From Calamus simplicifolius (Eukaryota; Streptophyta; Magnoliopsida; Arecales; Arecaceae): 64,000 bases of DNA. Below are positions 1-11,419 of the stretch, piece after piece; the first letter of the stretch is position 1, and the number at the start of each line of letters is the position of its first letter. The notes beneath the pieces were generated by a model. The model saw only the letters and a list, made by a program, of their open reading frames with translations. It did no database searches and was not told where the DNA came from. The stretch lies in NCBI GenBank assembly GCA_900491605.1, contig UESW01003904.1:1239654-1303653 (forward strand), written 5' to 3'. Position numbers and translations under genes: made by a program.

Positions 1-656
1 TGATAGTCTTACCGGCTAGTTGATCTACTTTGGGTGAAGAGGGTGAAGAGGGGAATCTTCTTGAGTGGCCGAAGAGGAGGATGGCGAGGGTTGCCTCCGA
101 ATCGTGCGTCGCCTCGTGGGAACGAACGCTCCTCCGATGAAACCGCGCCTCTTGGGTGCCATTGAGTTGATTGGAATGTGTAATCAAAGGTTTTGAGAAG
201 ATTGGGGAGGTTGGAAGGCTTTGGAACTCCTTGGAGGGGTTTTGGGAGACGGATAAAATGATTTGGGGTCGACTCCGCCTTTTTATTTTTGACCTAGTTC
301 GACCTAGAGTCGACTCCCGAAAACTGGGTGTCGGCTCCGAACCAGAAAGTCTGTCAGCGCTCGAATTAGAGTCGGCTCTACAGAAGCCGGAGTCGGCTCT
401 AATTGCTTAGACAGAACATCAAAAACTAAGGTGTCGACTCCACAAACTGTTAGAGTCGACTCTAACAGTTTCAGAGATAAAAAATCAAGTTTCAAGGATC
501 TGAAACTATTCAAATTAATCATCAAACTCTAGATAAATGTTCCTTAGCAATTGGGGAAACAATGAATCAAGATCTAGATAGATTTCCTTATTGAATATCG
601 AGATTTTTCAAGAAATTGATGAAATCTAGATAGTTGTTCTTAAGAGTTTCAGAAAA
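1..656. repeat. Region left of copia pol, with GAGTCGACTC-type palindromic repeats
   Basis: No gene is recognised here. Between about 300 and 475 the motif GAGTCGACTC / GAGTCGGCTCT and variants recurs several times. The same motif recurs in the 5' LTR of the neighbouring copia element (about 6530-6800). The segment therefore probably holds the 3' untranslated region and part of the 3' LTR of that minus-strand element, running off or broken near the window edge. I could not align it base for base to 5506-6966. TTAATCATCAAA near 514-525 resembles the LTR terminus at about 6936-6947. Positions 1-170 are more GC-rich and match nothing I know. Confidence 0.4.
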
Positions 657-2272
657 TTATTCCAAAGGATCACAAACTCCTAATTCTCCTCTAAGATAAC
701 AAAATCTCTCTTCACTTAAGGGTTTTGTAAATATATCTGCCAGTTGTTCTTCAGTATTCACATAATCAAGACAAATTTCATTATTGGCAACATGTTCTCT
801 TATAAAGTGATATCTAATTTCAATATGCTTTGTTCTTGAGTGTTGAATTGGATTTTTAGTTAGATTGATTGCACTTGTATTATCACATCTTATAGGTGTC
901 TTATCAAGTGTGATACCATAGTCTTCAAGTTGTCTCTTAATCCATAGGATTTGAGCACAGCAACTTCCAGCTGCAACATATTCTGCTTCAGCAGTAGATA
1001 ATGCAACCGAATTTTGCTTTTTGCTAAACCATGAGATTAAGTTACTTCCTAAAATTGGCATGCACCACTTGTGCTTTTTCTATCTAACTTACATCCAGCA
1101 TAATCAGAATCAGAATAAGCAATCAGATTTAATGTTGAGTCTCTAGAATACCATAAACCTACATTTTTTGTTCCACTAAGGTATCTAAGAATTCTTTTAA
1201 CAGCAATTAAATGTGATTCTTTAGGTTCAGACTGAAATCTAGCACATAAGCAAACAACAAACATTATGTCTGGTCTACTTGCAGTTAAGTAAAGTAGGGA
1301 TCCGATTATACCTCGATAATATTTTTGATCAACCTTCTTACCTTCTTCATCTTTGTCCAGCTTGCATGAAGGACTCATTGGTGTTCCGAGGGGTTTGATT
1401 GATTCCATACCAAACTTCTTTAGAATTTCTCTTGTGTACTTTGTTTGGTTGATAAAGATTTCCTCTTTGCTTTGTTTGATTTGGAGTCCAAGGAAGAAAT
1501 TGAGTTCTCCCATCATGCTCATTTCAAATTCTCCCTGCATTAACTTAGCAAACTCTTGACATAGAAGATTGTTAGTAGCACCAAATACAATGTCATCAAC
1601 ATAAATTTGAACTACAAGTAAATCTTTATCTTTTCTTTTCAAAAACAATGTTTTATCAACATTTCCTCTTGTAAAATCATTTTCAATCAAAAATTTACTT
1701 AGTCTATCATACCAAGCTCTAGGTGCTTGTTTCAAACCATATAAAGCTTTGTGCAATTTAAAAACGTGATTTGGAAATTCATGATCTTCAAATCCCGGTG
1801 GTTGTTCAACAAATACTTCTTCATTTATTAATCCATTTAAAAATGCACTTTTAACATCCATTTGAAATAAATTAAAGTTCATGTGACATGCAAATGCAAG
1901 TAATAGCCTAATGGCTTCTAATCTAGCTACAGGTGCAAAGGTTTCATCAAAATCAATACCTTCTTCTTGATTATATCCTTTTGCAACTAATCTAGCTTTG
2001 TTTCTAATTACTATGCCATTTTCATCTAGTTTATTTCTAAAAACCCATTTTGATCCTATAACAGAATGATCTTTAGGTCTTTCCACTAATGTCCATACAT
2101 TATTTCTAGTGAATTGGTTTAATTCTTCTTGCATAGCTAACATCCAATTATTATCTTTTTCAGCTTCTTCAATGGTTTTAGGTTCAATTTGAGAAACAAA
2201 TGCAAGGTGATTACTAATATTTCTCATAGATGATCTAGTTCTTATTCCTTGAGATGGATCACCTATAATCAA
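657..2272 (-). pseudogene. copia reverse transcriptase and RNase H (one frameshift)
   Basis: RT starts around NNWMLAMQEELNQF and carries GSKWVFRNKLDENG, ARLVAKGYNQEEGID, MDVKSAFLNG and the catalytic YVDDIVFG box. It continues through FFLGLQI, SLLYLTASRPDI and SDSDYAGCKLDRKSTSG. A frame change near 1055 separates this from the RNase H tail, which has SWFSKKQNSVALSTAEAEY, RCDNTSAINL, H(T)KHIEIRYHFIRE and LADIFTKPL. It ends at a stop at 657. Almost full copia domain content is kept, so this was a full-length element. Confidence 0.92.
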
Positions 2273-2492
2273 TTCCTTGGGATGACTATAAGCGTATCTC
2301 CAATCTCTTGGTAGATCTACATCATTATGATTAGTATTAATAACATCAGCATTAGGCGAATCATTATCTTTAGCTTCTTGTTCATGATCTGAAGATACAT
2401 CATATTAAGTTTTTCAAGATTGTTTTCGAGAATGTTTGTATCTTCCTCATCATCAATCCTTTTGGAACTTGATGCTAAAGATTCATCAAAAA

Positions 2493-3782
2493 CTATATGA
2501 ATAGATTCTTCAAAATTAAACTTCCTTTATTGAACACTCTATATGCTTTACTAGTTGTTGAATAACCTAAGAATATTCCTTCATCAGATTTTGCATCAAA
2601 TTTACCTAAGTTATTTTTACCATTATTATGAATAAAACATTTACAACCAAATGCATGAAAATATTTAATGTTGGGTTTTCTATCATGCCATAATTCATAA
2701 GGTGTTTTCTTTAAAATAGGTCTTATTAATGCTCTATTTAGGATGTAACATGCTGTGTTAATAGCTTCCGCCCAAAAATATTTCGGGAGTTTACTTTCAC
2801 ATAGCATGGTACGGGCCATGTCTTCTAGAGTTCTATTTTTTCTTTCAACTACTCCATTTTGTTGAGGGGTTCTTGGTGCAGAAAAATTATGATTAATACC
2901 ATTTTCATTGCAAAAACTTTCAAATAAGTGATTTTCAAATTCAGTTCCATGATCACTTCTTAGAGACACTATGGTAGTGTTTTTCTCATTTGTTACTTTC
3001 TTGAAGAATTTTAGGAATATCGAGAAAGTCTCATCTTTGTGAGCTAAAAATATTACCCAAGTGAATCTAGAGTAATCATCTACTATCACAAGACCATATT
3101 TCTTTCCTCCTAGACTTGTGGTTCTAGTTGGTCCAAAAAGGTCCATGTGAAGTAGCTCTAATGGCCTAGAAGTTGAAACAACATTTTTAGATTTAAAAGA
3201 ACTTCTCGTTTGTTTTCCAAACTGACATGCATCACATATTTTGTTATTTTCAAAATCTATTTTAGGTAGTCCTTTTACTAAATCCATTCTAATTAGTTTT
3301 GAAATCAGGTGTGTGCTTGCGTGACCTAATCTTCGATGCCACAACCAACCAATCTCATTCATATTAGCATTATTAGCAACTAAGCAATGATTATTAGTAG
3401 ACAAATTGTCTAAGTCAATCAAGTATACATTGCCATTTCTATTTCCAATAAAAACAATGCTATTATCAATGGGATTAGCAACTGTGCATATAGAAGATTC
3501 AAATGATACTTTAAAACCTTTGTCACATAATTGACTAATGCTAATTAAATTATGTTTCAAACCATCAACATATAAGACATTTTCAATAAAGGTGGATGGA
3601 GTTATACGGATTTTACCAAGGCCCATGATCTGACCTTTACCATTATCCCCAAACGTAACAACTTCTCCTTTCTTTTCTTCAAGGGTGATGAATTCTTCTT
3701 TGTCACCCGTCATATGTCTTGAGCAGCCACTATCAAGATACCACTTTCTCTTTGATCTTTTGGCCGCAAGATACTCCTGCAA
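2493..3782 (-). pseudogene. copia protease and integrase
   Basis: A 429-codon open segment. WYLDSGCSRHMTGD near the start is the copia protease active-site region (DSG motif). HRRLGHAS lies in the integrase zinc-binding region (HHCC), with CDACQFGKQ completing it. The catalytic core shows DLFGP, IVDDYSRFTWV, RSDHGTEFEN and the APRTPQQNGVVERKNR signature around the third acidic residue. The C-terminal GKCF..LGYS region is also present. The acidic triad appears retained. The frame is lost after FNKGSLI at about 2500. Confidence 0.92.
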
Positions 3783-3788
3783 AGATGA

Positions 3789-4292
3789 TCAGGTCTTATG
3801 TTTAGGTACCCAAGCTTTCTTGGGTCCTTCATGGTTAGTAGTAATAAAAACTGTTCCTTTTGGAATCCATATTTTCTTTCCTTTAATATTCAAGTTTTTA
3901 TTAGGTTTTAGAATTTTACATTCATAAGATTTATGTCCTTTTTTATTACATTTAAAGCATGTAAAATTACTTTGGCCAGCACGCACAAAAATATTTTTCA
4001 GTGATTTTTGTTTTCTAAAAGTGTTATACCCTAATTCGGCTTTGTCAAAAACTGCTTTTTGACTATTTAATAACATGTTCAATTTAGTTGAGCTTAAGGT
4101 AAACTTATCAACTATGTTCTTATATTTTTCAACCTCTTTCCTTAGTTTATCATTTTCATTGGAAACTAATTCTTTTTCTTTTACCAAAATTTCATTTTCA
4201 GATTTGAGTTTCTTAACTTCATTATTAAGATCTTCCTTTTCTTTAATGAAAGTTGAATTTTCATTTTTCAAAAGCTTGTATTTCTTTTTCAA
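3789..4292 (-). pseudogene. copia Gag C-terminal coiled coil and second zinc knuckle
   Basis: This 167-codon segment begins with a lysine/glutamate-rich heptad-like region, probably a coiled coil. It then carries CFKCNKKGHKSYECKILK, a second CCHC knuckle, followed by an IWIPKGT-like stretch that normally leads into the protease. Two knuckles with a coiled coil between them is characteristic of SIRE-type copia Gag. It overlaps the upstream Gag piece by a few bases in another frame, consistent with a small indel in a formerly continuous polyprotein. Confidence 0.75.
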
Positions 4293-5444
4293 AACCTTGA
4301 AATCACCAACAAGTTCATTAAAAGCATCAAATAATTCATCAATGCAAACTCATCGCAAGGGTTATCGGAACTTACCTCATCGTTGTCGTCCGCCATAAAA
4401 CATATATTTGAGACTTCCTTTTGTTCTTCTTCTTCGGAAGAAGATTCTTCGCTATCACTCCAAGTCACCACATAAGCCTTCTTTTTATTTTTGTAGGCTT
4501 TCTTTAATTTAGGACATTCATTCCTAAAGTGCCCCGGTTTATTACACTCATAGCAAGTCAAGGGGTCTTTCTCTTTTTCTTTGTCCTTGTCCTTGTTCTT
4601 ATCCTTTTCTCCTTCCCACTTTGCTCCAAATTTCTTCTTGTGGAAGGGTTTCTTTCTCCTCATGAATCTTTTAAACTTTTTAGCTAAGAGAGCAGTCTCT
4701 TCATCATCATCATCATCATCGCTGCTGCTCTCTTCTTCTTTTGCAGCTTTGAGGGCAATCACTTTCTTCTTCTTTGTGTCCTCCTCTACGTGCAGCTTCA
4801 TTGTCAACTCATGGGTCATAAGTGATCCTAGAAGCTCCTCTAAGGGCAGAGTGTTGAGGTCCTTTGCTTCTTGGATTGGTGTCATTTTGGCTTCCCATGA
4901 TCTTGGTAGTGACCTAAGAATTTTTCGAACAAGTTCTGAGTTAGTATATGTCTTACCAAGACTTTTTAAACCATTTATATATCTGTAAATCTAGTATACA
5001 TGCATGCAATGGTTTCAGATTGTTCCATGCTAAACAACTCATATTTATGAACAAGAATATTAATTTTAGATTCTTTTACTTGGTTGGTACCCTCATGGGC
5101 AATCTCTAATCTATCCCAAATCTCCTTTGCGGAATTACATGTGGAGATTCTATTAAATTCATTTGCATCTAAAGAGCAATATAAAACATTCATGGCTTTA
5201 GCGTTAAGCTGTGCCATCTTCCTATCATTATCATTCCAGTCCCTTTCGGGTTTAGGAACAATAGTGCCATCAATAACATGTGTGGGTGTACTAGGTCCAT
5301 TAATTATAACACCCCATAGTTCATAGTCAGAAGCTTGAATGAATATCCTCATTCTAGCTTTCCAATATGAATATTTGAACCATTAAACAGTGGAGGTCTA
5401 TTCGTAGAATGACCTTCAGCAAATGATCCAACTTGAGCTGCCAT
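4289..5444 (-). pseudogene. gag: copia Gag, N-terminal part with first zinc knuckle (broken)
   Basis: The likely start is the ATG at 5444, giving MAAQVGSFAEGHSTNRPP, the normal opening of this Gag type. One missing base near 5365 shifts the frame, and the reading resumes at 5352 with ARMRIFIQASDYELW. A second frame change lies between 4975 and 4885. A CCHC knuckle (CYECNKPGHFRNECPKLKK) follows a stretch rich in K/D/E around 4600-4500. Family knowledge: Gag forms the virus-like particle and the knuckles bind RNA. The frame changes are inferred from protein continuity. Confidence 0.8.
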
Positions 5445-5505
5445 TTGGATCTTTAGCTCTTGATCGTGTGATCAAAATCTAATGAGCACCAGCTCTGATA
5501 CCAAT

Positions 5506-6966
5506 TGTTGGCCCAGATGACAACCCAAGAGGGGGGGGGGGGTGAATTGGGTTCTTTAAAAAAAAATTTAAACCTTTTGAAATATTTGTTTCTTAGTGTG
5601 AGTGAAAGTGAATGCATATGCAAAAACAAAATACAATCAATAAGATAGAATAGAGATAGAGATAAAGGAGACACGGCAAACACAAAGATTTATAGTGGTT
5701 CGTGTATCCAACACCTACGTCCACTCCCAAGATTCACTTGGGTCCACACTATAATCTTCCTTGATTACAGCCGAGTTGTTTTACAAGCTCACAACTCAAA
5801 CTTATTGTTTTCCCGGGATCACAACGAACCCAGCTGATTTTCCGGGCTCACCAGCACAAAAACCCTAACACAAGCTATATCAAGCTTGTACTGAGGTAAG
5901 ACTACCTCCACTAGTTCAATCCCCCAGATTGAACTAGACACAAACAAAAGAAATATTGTTTTTCAAGTACACAGCTCCTCAATGAGCAAATAATCAAGTA
6001 AATGAACAAGGTTTAGAAAAGCATGATTTGTAGTTGGTTGGCTTTTGAGCTTTTCTTCTTTTCTTCTTTTCTTCTTCTCCTTGCTAGATTGAATCAAGCC
6101 TCAGCTCCGATTCTTCACAGTTAAAGCAGTTGAGAAGGATTGAAAAGCAAGAAACTGATCCTCTTTCTCCAATTTGGGAAATCCACCAAAACTTTGATTT
6201 GAATGCCTTGGATTCCTCTTGAGCTTTTTGGAGTGGAGTGAATTTGAGCTAGAAGGTTTTTCTCTTGAGATTCAGGCTCTCTCTTTTTCGGATTTTTGAA
6301 TTGGGATTTCTCTATTTTTATTTTTCTTCTTTGTTTTTCCTTTTTCTCTTTCTTTCCGCTCTTTTTGAATGATAGTCTTCCCTTTTTATAGATTTCTTTC
6401 AACCGTTTTTGGAAGAAAACTATCCGTTGGAGTGTACCTTGCAACAAAATATATCCGTTAGAAATAAAGTAAAATAGAAATATTACCGTTAGAGCTGATC
6501 TGGCAATTTGATTTTTCGTTCCAGGTGGGTTGGAGTCGACTATAACTTTTCTGGAGTCGGCTCTAACTCGAAACACTTTAATCCGTTAATTCTGGAGTCG
6601 TCTCTGACTTTTCTGGGGTCGACAAGATACTTTTCTGGAGTCGACTCTAACAGACCCGGAGTCGACTCTAAGTCGAGGCCAGAAAAATCAACATTCTGTT
6701 GTTTCTGATAGAGTCGGCTCTCACAGTCCCGGAGTCGACTCTAACTTCCGTGCCAGATACTGGAGTCGGCTCTGTGATTCTCGGAGTCGACTCTAATGTC
6801 TGCAATCTTACCTAGACATTAGATTCGATCCAGAACAAGATTTAACTCCTGATTTTGATCATTCAATCGACTTATAATCTGAAAAACTTAATCAAAATCA
6901 TTAGAGCCTTCAATTGTTATACTCAAATAGTTTTGTTAATCATCAAAATCATCAATTGGGTCAATA
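5506..6966 (-). repeat. 5' LTR of the minus-strand copia element
   Basis: The left edge TGTTGGCCCAGATGACAACC abuts the primer-binding site. The right edge TCAATTGGGTCAATA reads, on the minus strand, TATTGACCCAATTGATGATT. That is the usual TGTTGACCC start of this LTR type with one G-to-A change. Length is 1461 bp. It contains a run of about 13 G at 5530-5543, CT-rich tracts (6050-6090) and, near the U3 end, several GAGTCGACTCTAA / GAGTCGGCTCT palindromic motifs (6530-6800). The boundaries rest on termini, not on a full LTR pair. Confidence 0.75.
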
Positions 6967-7347
6967 CCTCCAATTCTATCTGGTGTATAATGTGTTTCAT
7001 GTTTTTATATTGAGGAAGTATGTTTCCGATCCCAGCCATGTAATAGAATATGAGCCTATTCATTTGAAGAAAGATTTATCTTATGAAGAGCATCCTATGC
7101 GTATCGTGGACCGCAAGGATCAGGTTCTGAGGCGTCGCACCATTCCCTATGTCAAGATTCAGTGGAGTAATCACTCTGAGAGAGAGGCAACTTGGGAACT
7201 TGAGGAAGAAATGAAGAAGCAATATCCACACTTATTTGCAGGTAATTCTCTATTCAAAATTGTTGACTATTGAATAGACCTATTTGAATTCTATAGTTTA
7301 TTTCAGTGTGTCAATTTTGAGGACAAAATTTTTATAAGGGGGGAGAA
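6967..7347 (+). pseudogene. Ty3/gypsy integrase C-terminus with chromodomain, and polypurine tract
   Basis: Recognisable integrase tail: LSGVYNVFHV (one base off the present frame), LRKYVSDPSHVI, then EEHPMRIVDRKDQVLRRR and VKIQWSNHSEREATWE..., the chromodomain typical of plant chromoviruses. The stop is at about 7273. GAGGACAAAATTTTTATAAG followed by GGGGGAGAA is the polypurine tract immediately before the LTR at 7348. The piece is cut on the left by the copia LTR, so everything upstream of the integrase tail lies outside the window or is lost. Confidence 0.9.
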
Positions 7348-7808
7348 TGTAACCCCCCAGCATTTATTTTTGGACACCTGGCATCCAGGGAATCCTCTTG
7401 TCGCTTAGGCTACTGTCATGACGTTTAGGTCCCCGACTTGTCGATTGGATGCCCAAGTCGTCGTGTGTCTATTGAGTTCCCGATATCCCTGTTCCGTGGC
7501 ATCGCAAGGATGTTTAAAGAGGGGGGTTGGGGACAACCTTCGGAGAGATCCTCGCGTGCGCCTGCTCCTGGTATGTCCCTGTCCTTGTCAATTAAAGAGA
7601 GAGAGAGAGAGAGAGAGAGCATGGGAGAGAGAAAGAGAGCCTGAGAGAGGATGGACCGTACTTCGGTCCGATCTTGGTTCAGGCCCGGCGGCGTGCCCAT
7701 CGCCTCGCCGGGCCTGAGCTTTGGCCGGTGACTTCCACCGGCATCGGGCGTGCGTCCGGTGGAGGTTCGGCTGGCCGATGTAGCCGGCCATACGTCGGCA
7801 CGATAACA

Positions 7809-8265
7809 GCCGTGTGAGAGACAAATGAGAGAAAGAGAGAGAGAGAGTGAAATTGAAGAGAGAGGAAGGAGGGAGGTGGCTGGCCGCGGCGGCGACCGGC
7901 TCCGGTCTGGCCAACATGGCCGGACTGCCCTCAATTAGCCGGGCGAGTCGCCGTCACGGTAACAGCCGTGCGAGAGACAAATGAGAGAAAGAGAGAGTGT
8001 GTGAGTGAAATTGAAGAGAGAGGAAGGAGGGAGGCGGCTGGCCGCGGTGGCGGTCGGCTTCGGTCCGGCCAACAGTGGCCGGACTGCCCTCAATTAGCCG
8101 GGCGAGTCATCGGCACGGTAATAGCCGTGCGAGAGACAAATGAGAAAAAGAGAGAGAGTGAGAGAAATTGAGAGAGAGAAGGGGGGGTGGCCGGCCGGCG
8201 GCGGCCGGCTTCGGTCCGACCGACGACGGTGGGCCGCCTCCTATTTGGCCGGCAGCAACCCTGGC
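7809..8265 (+). repeat. Three degenerate repeats of about 157 bp inside the gypsy LTR
   Basis: The segment starting GCCGTG(T/C)GAGAGACAAATG recurs at 7809, 7965 and 8124. Each copy continues with a GA-rich tract, GAAATTGA(A)GAGAGA, then a GC-rich GGCCGGC... block. The first two close copies share the CTCAATTAGCCGGGCGAGTC segment. The copies differ by small indels and substitutions. Confidence 0.85.
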
Positions 8266-8971
8266 CGCTGACTCATCCCATCCCCTGTTTCGGTTGAAAC
8301 AGGGGATCTGGGAGGAAGGAAATAGCTTGGGCCGGCTGGGCTGCCATTCTCTGGGCCTTATTGGGCCGTTCCTGGAGCCCTCTTTGGGCGGGGTTTTGGG
8401 CTCTATATTGGGCCGAAAAATGAAAAATAAAATTATGGCCAGATTTTGGATGAATTCTAGTTTCTTGGGGTAATCTTGATTCCCCATTTGGACGTTTATC
8501 TTGGGAGATATTCAAGTCCAAAGATGGGCCCGTGGATTAGTCTGGGTAGAGTAGTATGAGTCCTTTTATTATTCAGATTTAGAGATCTAATTATGAAAAA
8601 TAATGCTGTAGGTGCCCAGTGGTCCATGTAGCTGATTTATCACCTTGGATTTACGTATTGAGATAAGTAAGCCAAATATAATAATTTTATAAATTATAAA
8701 TGGTTGTATTTATAGTTTTATGCATATTTATGAAAGAGTTTTATTGATTATTTTGAAAATTGGTAAGCCGTACCATGTGTATCTAATTGCATATTTGCTA
8801 TAATAGTTGATATTATTTGCAAAGTGAATTGATTATATGCAATGGTTAAAAATATACAAACCACTGTTTATGTGTTATGAGAGAAATTATGCTTATGATG
8901 ACGCATAATATGTGACATGCATGTGTAAAATGATTTGAATTATATTTATATGTATCGCCACAGTTTTCCTT

Positions 8972-9253
8972 TGATATGGCATGTGGAGGCTACGCACATC
9001 TAGAGGATGTGTGCTAATTGATATGGCATGTGGAGGTCACGCACATATAGAGGATGTGTGCAGATTGATATGGCATGTGGAGGCCACGCACATCTAGAGG
9101 GTGTGTGTTGATTGATATGGCATGTGGAGGCCATGCACATCTAGAGGATGTGTGCTGATTGATATGGCATGTGGAGGCCACGCACATCTAGAGGGTGTGT
9201 GCTGATTGATATGACATGTGGAGGCCACGCACATCTAGAGGATGTGTGCTGAT
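8972..9253 (+). repeat. 47-bp minisatellite, six copies, inside the gypsy LTR
   Basis: The unit starts TGATATGGCATGTGGAGGCC and continues ACGCACATCTAGAGGATGTG TGCTGAT. Copies start at about 8972, 9019, 9066, 9113, 9160 and 9207. They are separated only by point differences (for example GGATATGG/GACATGTG and GAGGATGTG/GAGGGTGTG). The array ends at TTGATGGAGGCATTGCAGG. Confidence 0.9.
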
Positions 9254-10005
9254 TGATGGAGGCATTGCAGGGCCGTGGGACACATATGATATAATATAAC
9301 AATGATTAAATATAAACAGTGAATTTGTTTAGAATGCATATTCTGGTATTTGTTTTATATGCTTCTATGATTATTTTGACTTAATGATATGCGTGATTAT
9401 GATAGCATGTTAATTAAATTGGAAGTTTCTATGAAAATTATGACTTGATAATATCTTGAGAGATAAGATGATATATGACTATTTTATGTCATTATTATAG
9501 GCTTACTTATTGAGTGTGAGCTTATGTAAATATCATAATGTTTTTCAGAGCTTCGGGATTGAAGATGAAATTAAGGGGTAGATGGAGCTTCAGTTAAATA
9601 AAATAGTTCCATAGTGTTGATGTAACCCCAGTAATATTTGTGTGTAGGGCTTGTAGCACAAAACTTATATTAGTGGTTTGTAATAAAGTATAGATTTGGA
9701 TTGACTTATTATACTTATTGCCTTTTAATGATCGATGTGTAAATTTTGGGACGCCTTGCATGCCCGGCATGCAGCGGGTTGTCACCCTAGCTCAAACTTT
9801 TTGGGTCTGGGGCATGACAGCTTTAGTGGTATCAGAGCCTGGTTATTGACCTTAGGATCACATACATGATGACACCCTAGGCCAACAAATAGGTTGACAT
9901 TGAGACAATTATCACTTTATATGAATTTCAAACCTTATGTTTTGGAAGCTTGACATGAAAAGTTTACTATGTTATTAACAATAACTAATTTGTCAAGGGA
10001 TAGGA

Positions 10006-11303
10006 ATGGCTCGTCGCACTAGGAGCCAACAAAATGATGAGGGCTCCCAGGTTGGAAATGTCGGTCAACCAGGAGGTCAGGAAGCTACTAGAGCTGCTAC
10101 CCCTGTTAATCCTGTCGGGGTTGATCATCAGCGACTCCAGACCGAGATGCTTCAGGTTCTTTCAGGCATGGCACAGTCGATGAGAGACATGCAGCAACAG
10201 ATTCAGCAGCTTTACCCTCTCAGTCAGCCACTCCTGCTCCGCAGACTCAGCCTGCTCCCACTGTTCTGTTGAGTCAGCCTACCCCTATTGTCCCGCAGAT
10301 GCAGCCTGCTTCCACTATGCCACAGACTCAATTTGTCCCTCCTGCTCCACAAATTCAGTCAATCGTACCTACTACTCATTTCATACCATTGACCCAGTCT
10401 ATTCCATCTCAACCTTGGGTAGGAATTGGCCGCAGCTTTGCGGATTTCAAGAAGTTTGCCCCTACCCCTTTCTCTGGATCCATCAACCCTGTCGATGCTG
10501 AGCGGTGGGTGCGAGACATGGAAAAGGCTTTTATGGCCTATGGTAACCAGGAGGTGGAGCGGATCAGATTTGCCACTTATCTTCTTCAGGGGGAAGCTTA
10601 TGATTGGTGGCTAGTTGAGGAGCAGCGTCGGGGTGGTCAGGTTATTTCTTGGGTGGAGTTTAAGGAGGTGTTCTTCGACAAGTACTTCCCCAGGAGTGTG
10701 TAGAGGCGAATGGAATCAGACTTTCTTAAATTGGAACAAAGGAATCTTACTGTGGCACAATATGAAGCTGAATTCACCAGGTTGGCCCGATTTGCTCCTA
10801 GTATTGTAACAAATGAAATGGCCAAGATCACCAGATTCACTGAGGGACTGCGACCCAGACTGATGCAGGCAGTCAATGCTTTCGAGCTTCATTCTTATAG
10901 TGCTATGGTGAATAAAGCCTTAGTGATTGAAAGATATATGAATATAGTTCAGAAGGATTGGGAACAACAGAGGAAGAGGAAAGGGTCTAATTCTAGCCAA
11001 CCCCCAGTTCAGGCCAGAAGAAAGGTGCACATCAGGCCCCAGCAGGACAAAGGAATAGGGAGTCTCGCTGCCATCACTGTGGGAATTTCCACCCAGGAAG
11101 ACCTTGCCGAGGTGGGCCAGGTGCCTGCTTCCTTTGTGGAAAGACTGACCATAAGATGGCCACCTGTTCCCTTCGGTAGAATCAGTAGCCCTCTTCCAGT
11201 CAAGGGACGAGTCAGCAGCATCAGCAGCAGCCACCGAGGACCCAGGGGATGGTCTTTACTCTCACTCAGCAGGATGCTGCCGCCTCTAATTCTGTGGTGA
11301 CAG
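10006..11303 (+). pseudogene. gag: gypsy Gag (several frame breaks)
   Basis: Gag starts at the ATG at 10006 (MARRTRSQQNDEG). A frame change between about 10200 and 10229 leads into the proline/glutamine-rich linker. FKKFAPTPFSGSINPVDAER, WVRDMEKAF and ATYLLQGEAYDWW are the capsid domain typical of chromovirus Gag. An in-frame TAG interrupts YFPRSV*RRMESDF at 10702. A further shift near 11040 precedes the zinc knuckle, read as CHHCGNFHPGRPC... and CFLCGKTDHKMATC. The last codons before the intron-like insert read QQDAAASNSVVTG. Confidence 0.85.
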
Positions 11304-11419
11304 GTAAACCATTTAATTTGACATCTAGTACTACATTCTTATCTAGTGCAATGCATTGATAGTTAATTATAACATTAGGTTAAATATTTGATATTAAAAC
11401 AAATTTTACTTATGTTCAG
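11304..11419 (+). other. Intron-like GT-AG segment inside the gypsy gag-pro frame
   Basis: The segment starts GTAAACCATTTAATTTG and ends TTACTTATGTTCAG. Removing exactly 116 bp joins ...GTG GTG ACA G to GA ATG ATT AAA..., giving SNSVVTG-MIKVGTTYAQTL, which is continuous gypsy sequence up to the protease motif. It is much more AT-rich than its flanks and contains in-frame stops. Spliceosomal removal is my inference; an old insertion that happens to have GT-AG edges is the alternative. Confidence 0.6.

Larger units (their letters stand above)
657..5505 (-). mobile_element. Ty1/copia retrotransposon internal region (SIRE-like), decayed
   Basis: This is the internal part of a copia element read right to left: primer-binding site (complement of about 5485-5504, reading TTGGTATCAGAGCTGGTGC), Gag, protease, integrase, RT, RNase H. 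The copia domain order (integrase before RT) is clear. Gag has two CCHC knuckles, as in SIRE/Maximus-type elements. Reading frames break between 5352 and 5444, between 4975 and 4885, near 4290, near 3785, between 2493 and 2272, and near 1055. The element is thus not coding-competent in this copy. It sits inside a gypsy remnant on its right side. Confidence 0.9.
7348..9819 (+). repeat. Ty3/gypsy LTR, 2472 bp, shared between two partial elements
   Basis: It begins TGTAACCCCCCAGC right after a polypurine tract and ends GGGGCATGACA, 7 bp before TGGTATCAGAGCC (primer-binding site complementary to initiator tRNA-Met). It is therefore the 3' LTR of the fragment on its left and the 5' LTR of the one on its right. 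It contains a GC-rich block with three degenerate 156-159 bp repeats, GA microsatellites, and a six-copy 47-bp minisatellite. The open frames inside on both strands are by-products of these repeats. Confidence 0.88.

Noticed and set aside
4581..4988. 135-codon plus-strand frame rich in Ser/Phe
   Set aside because: Exact antisense of the Lys/Glu-rich copia Gag segment.
7425..8521. Several long overlapping open frames on both strands (100-170 codons)
   Set aside because: They lie in the GC- and GA-rich repeats of the gypsy LTR, are low complexity (poly Ser-Leu, Glu-Arg) and overlap each other in many frames.
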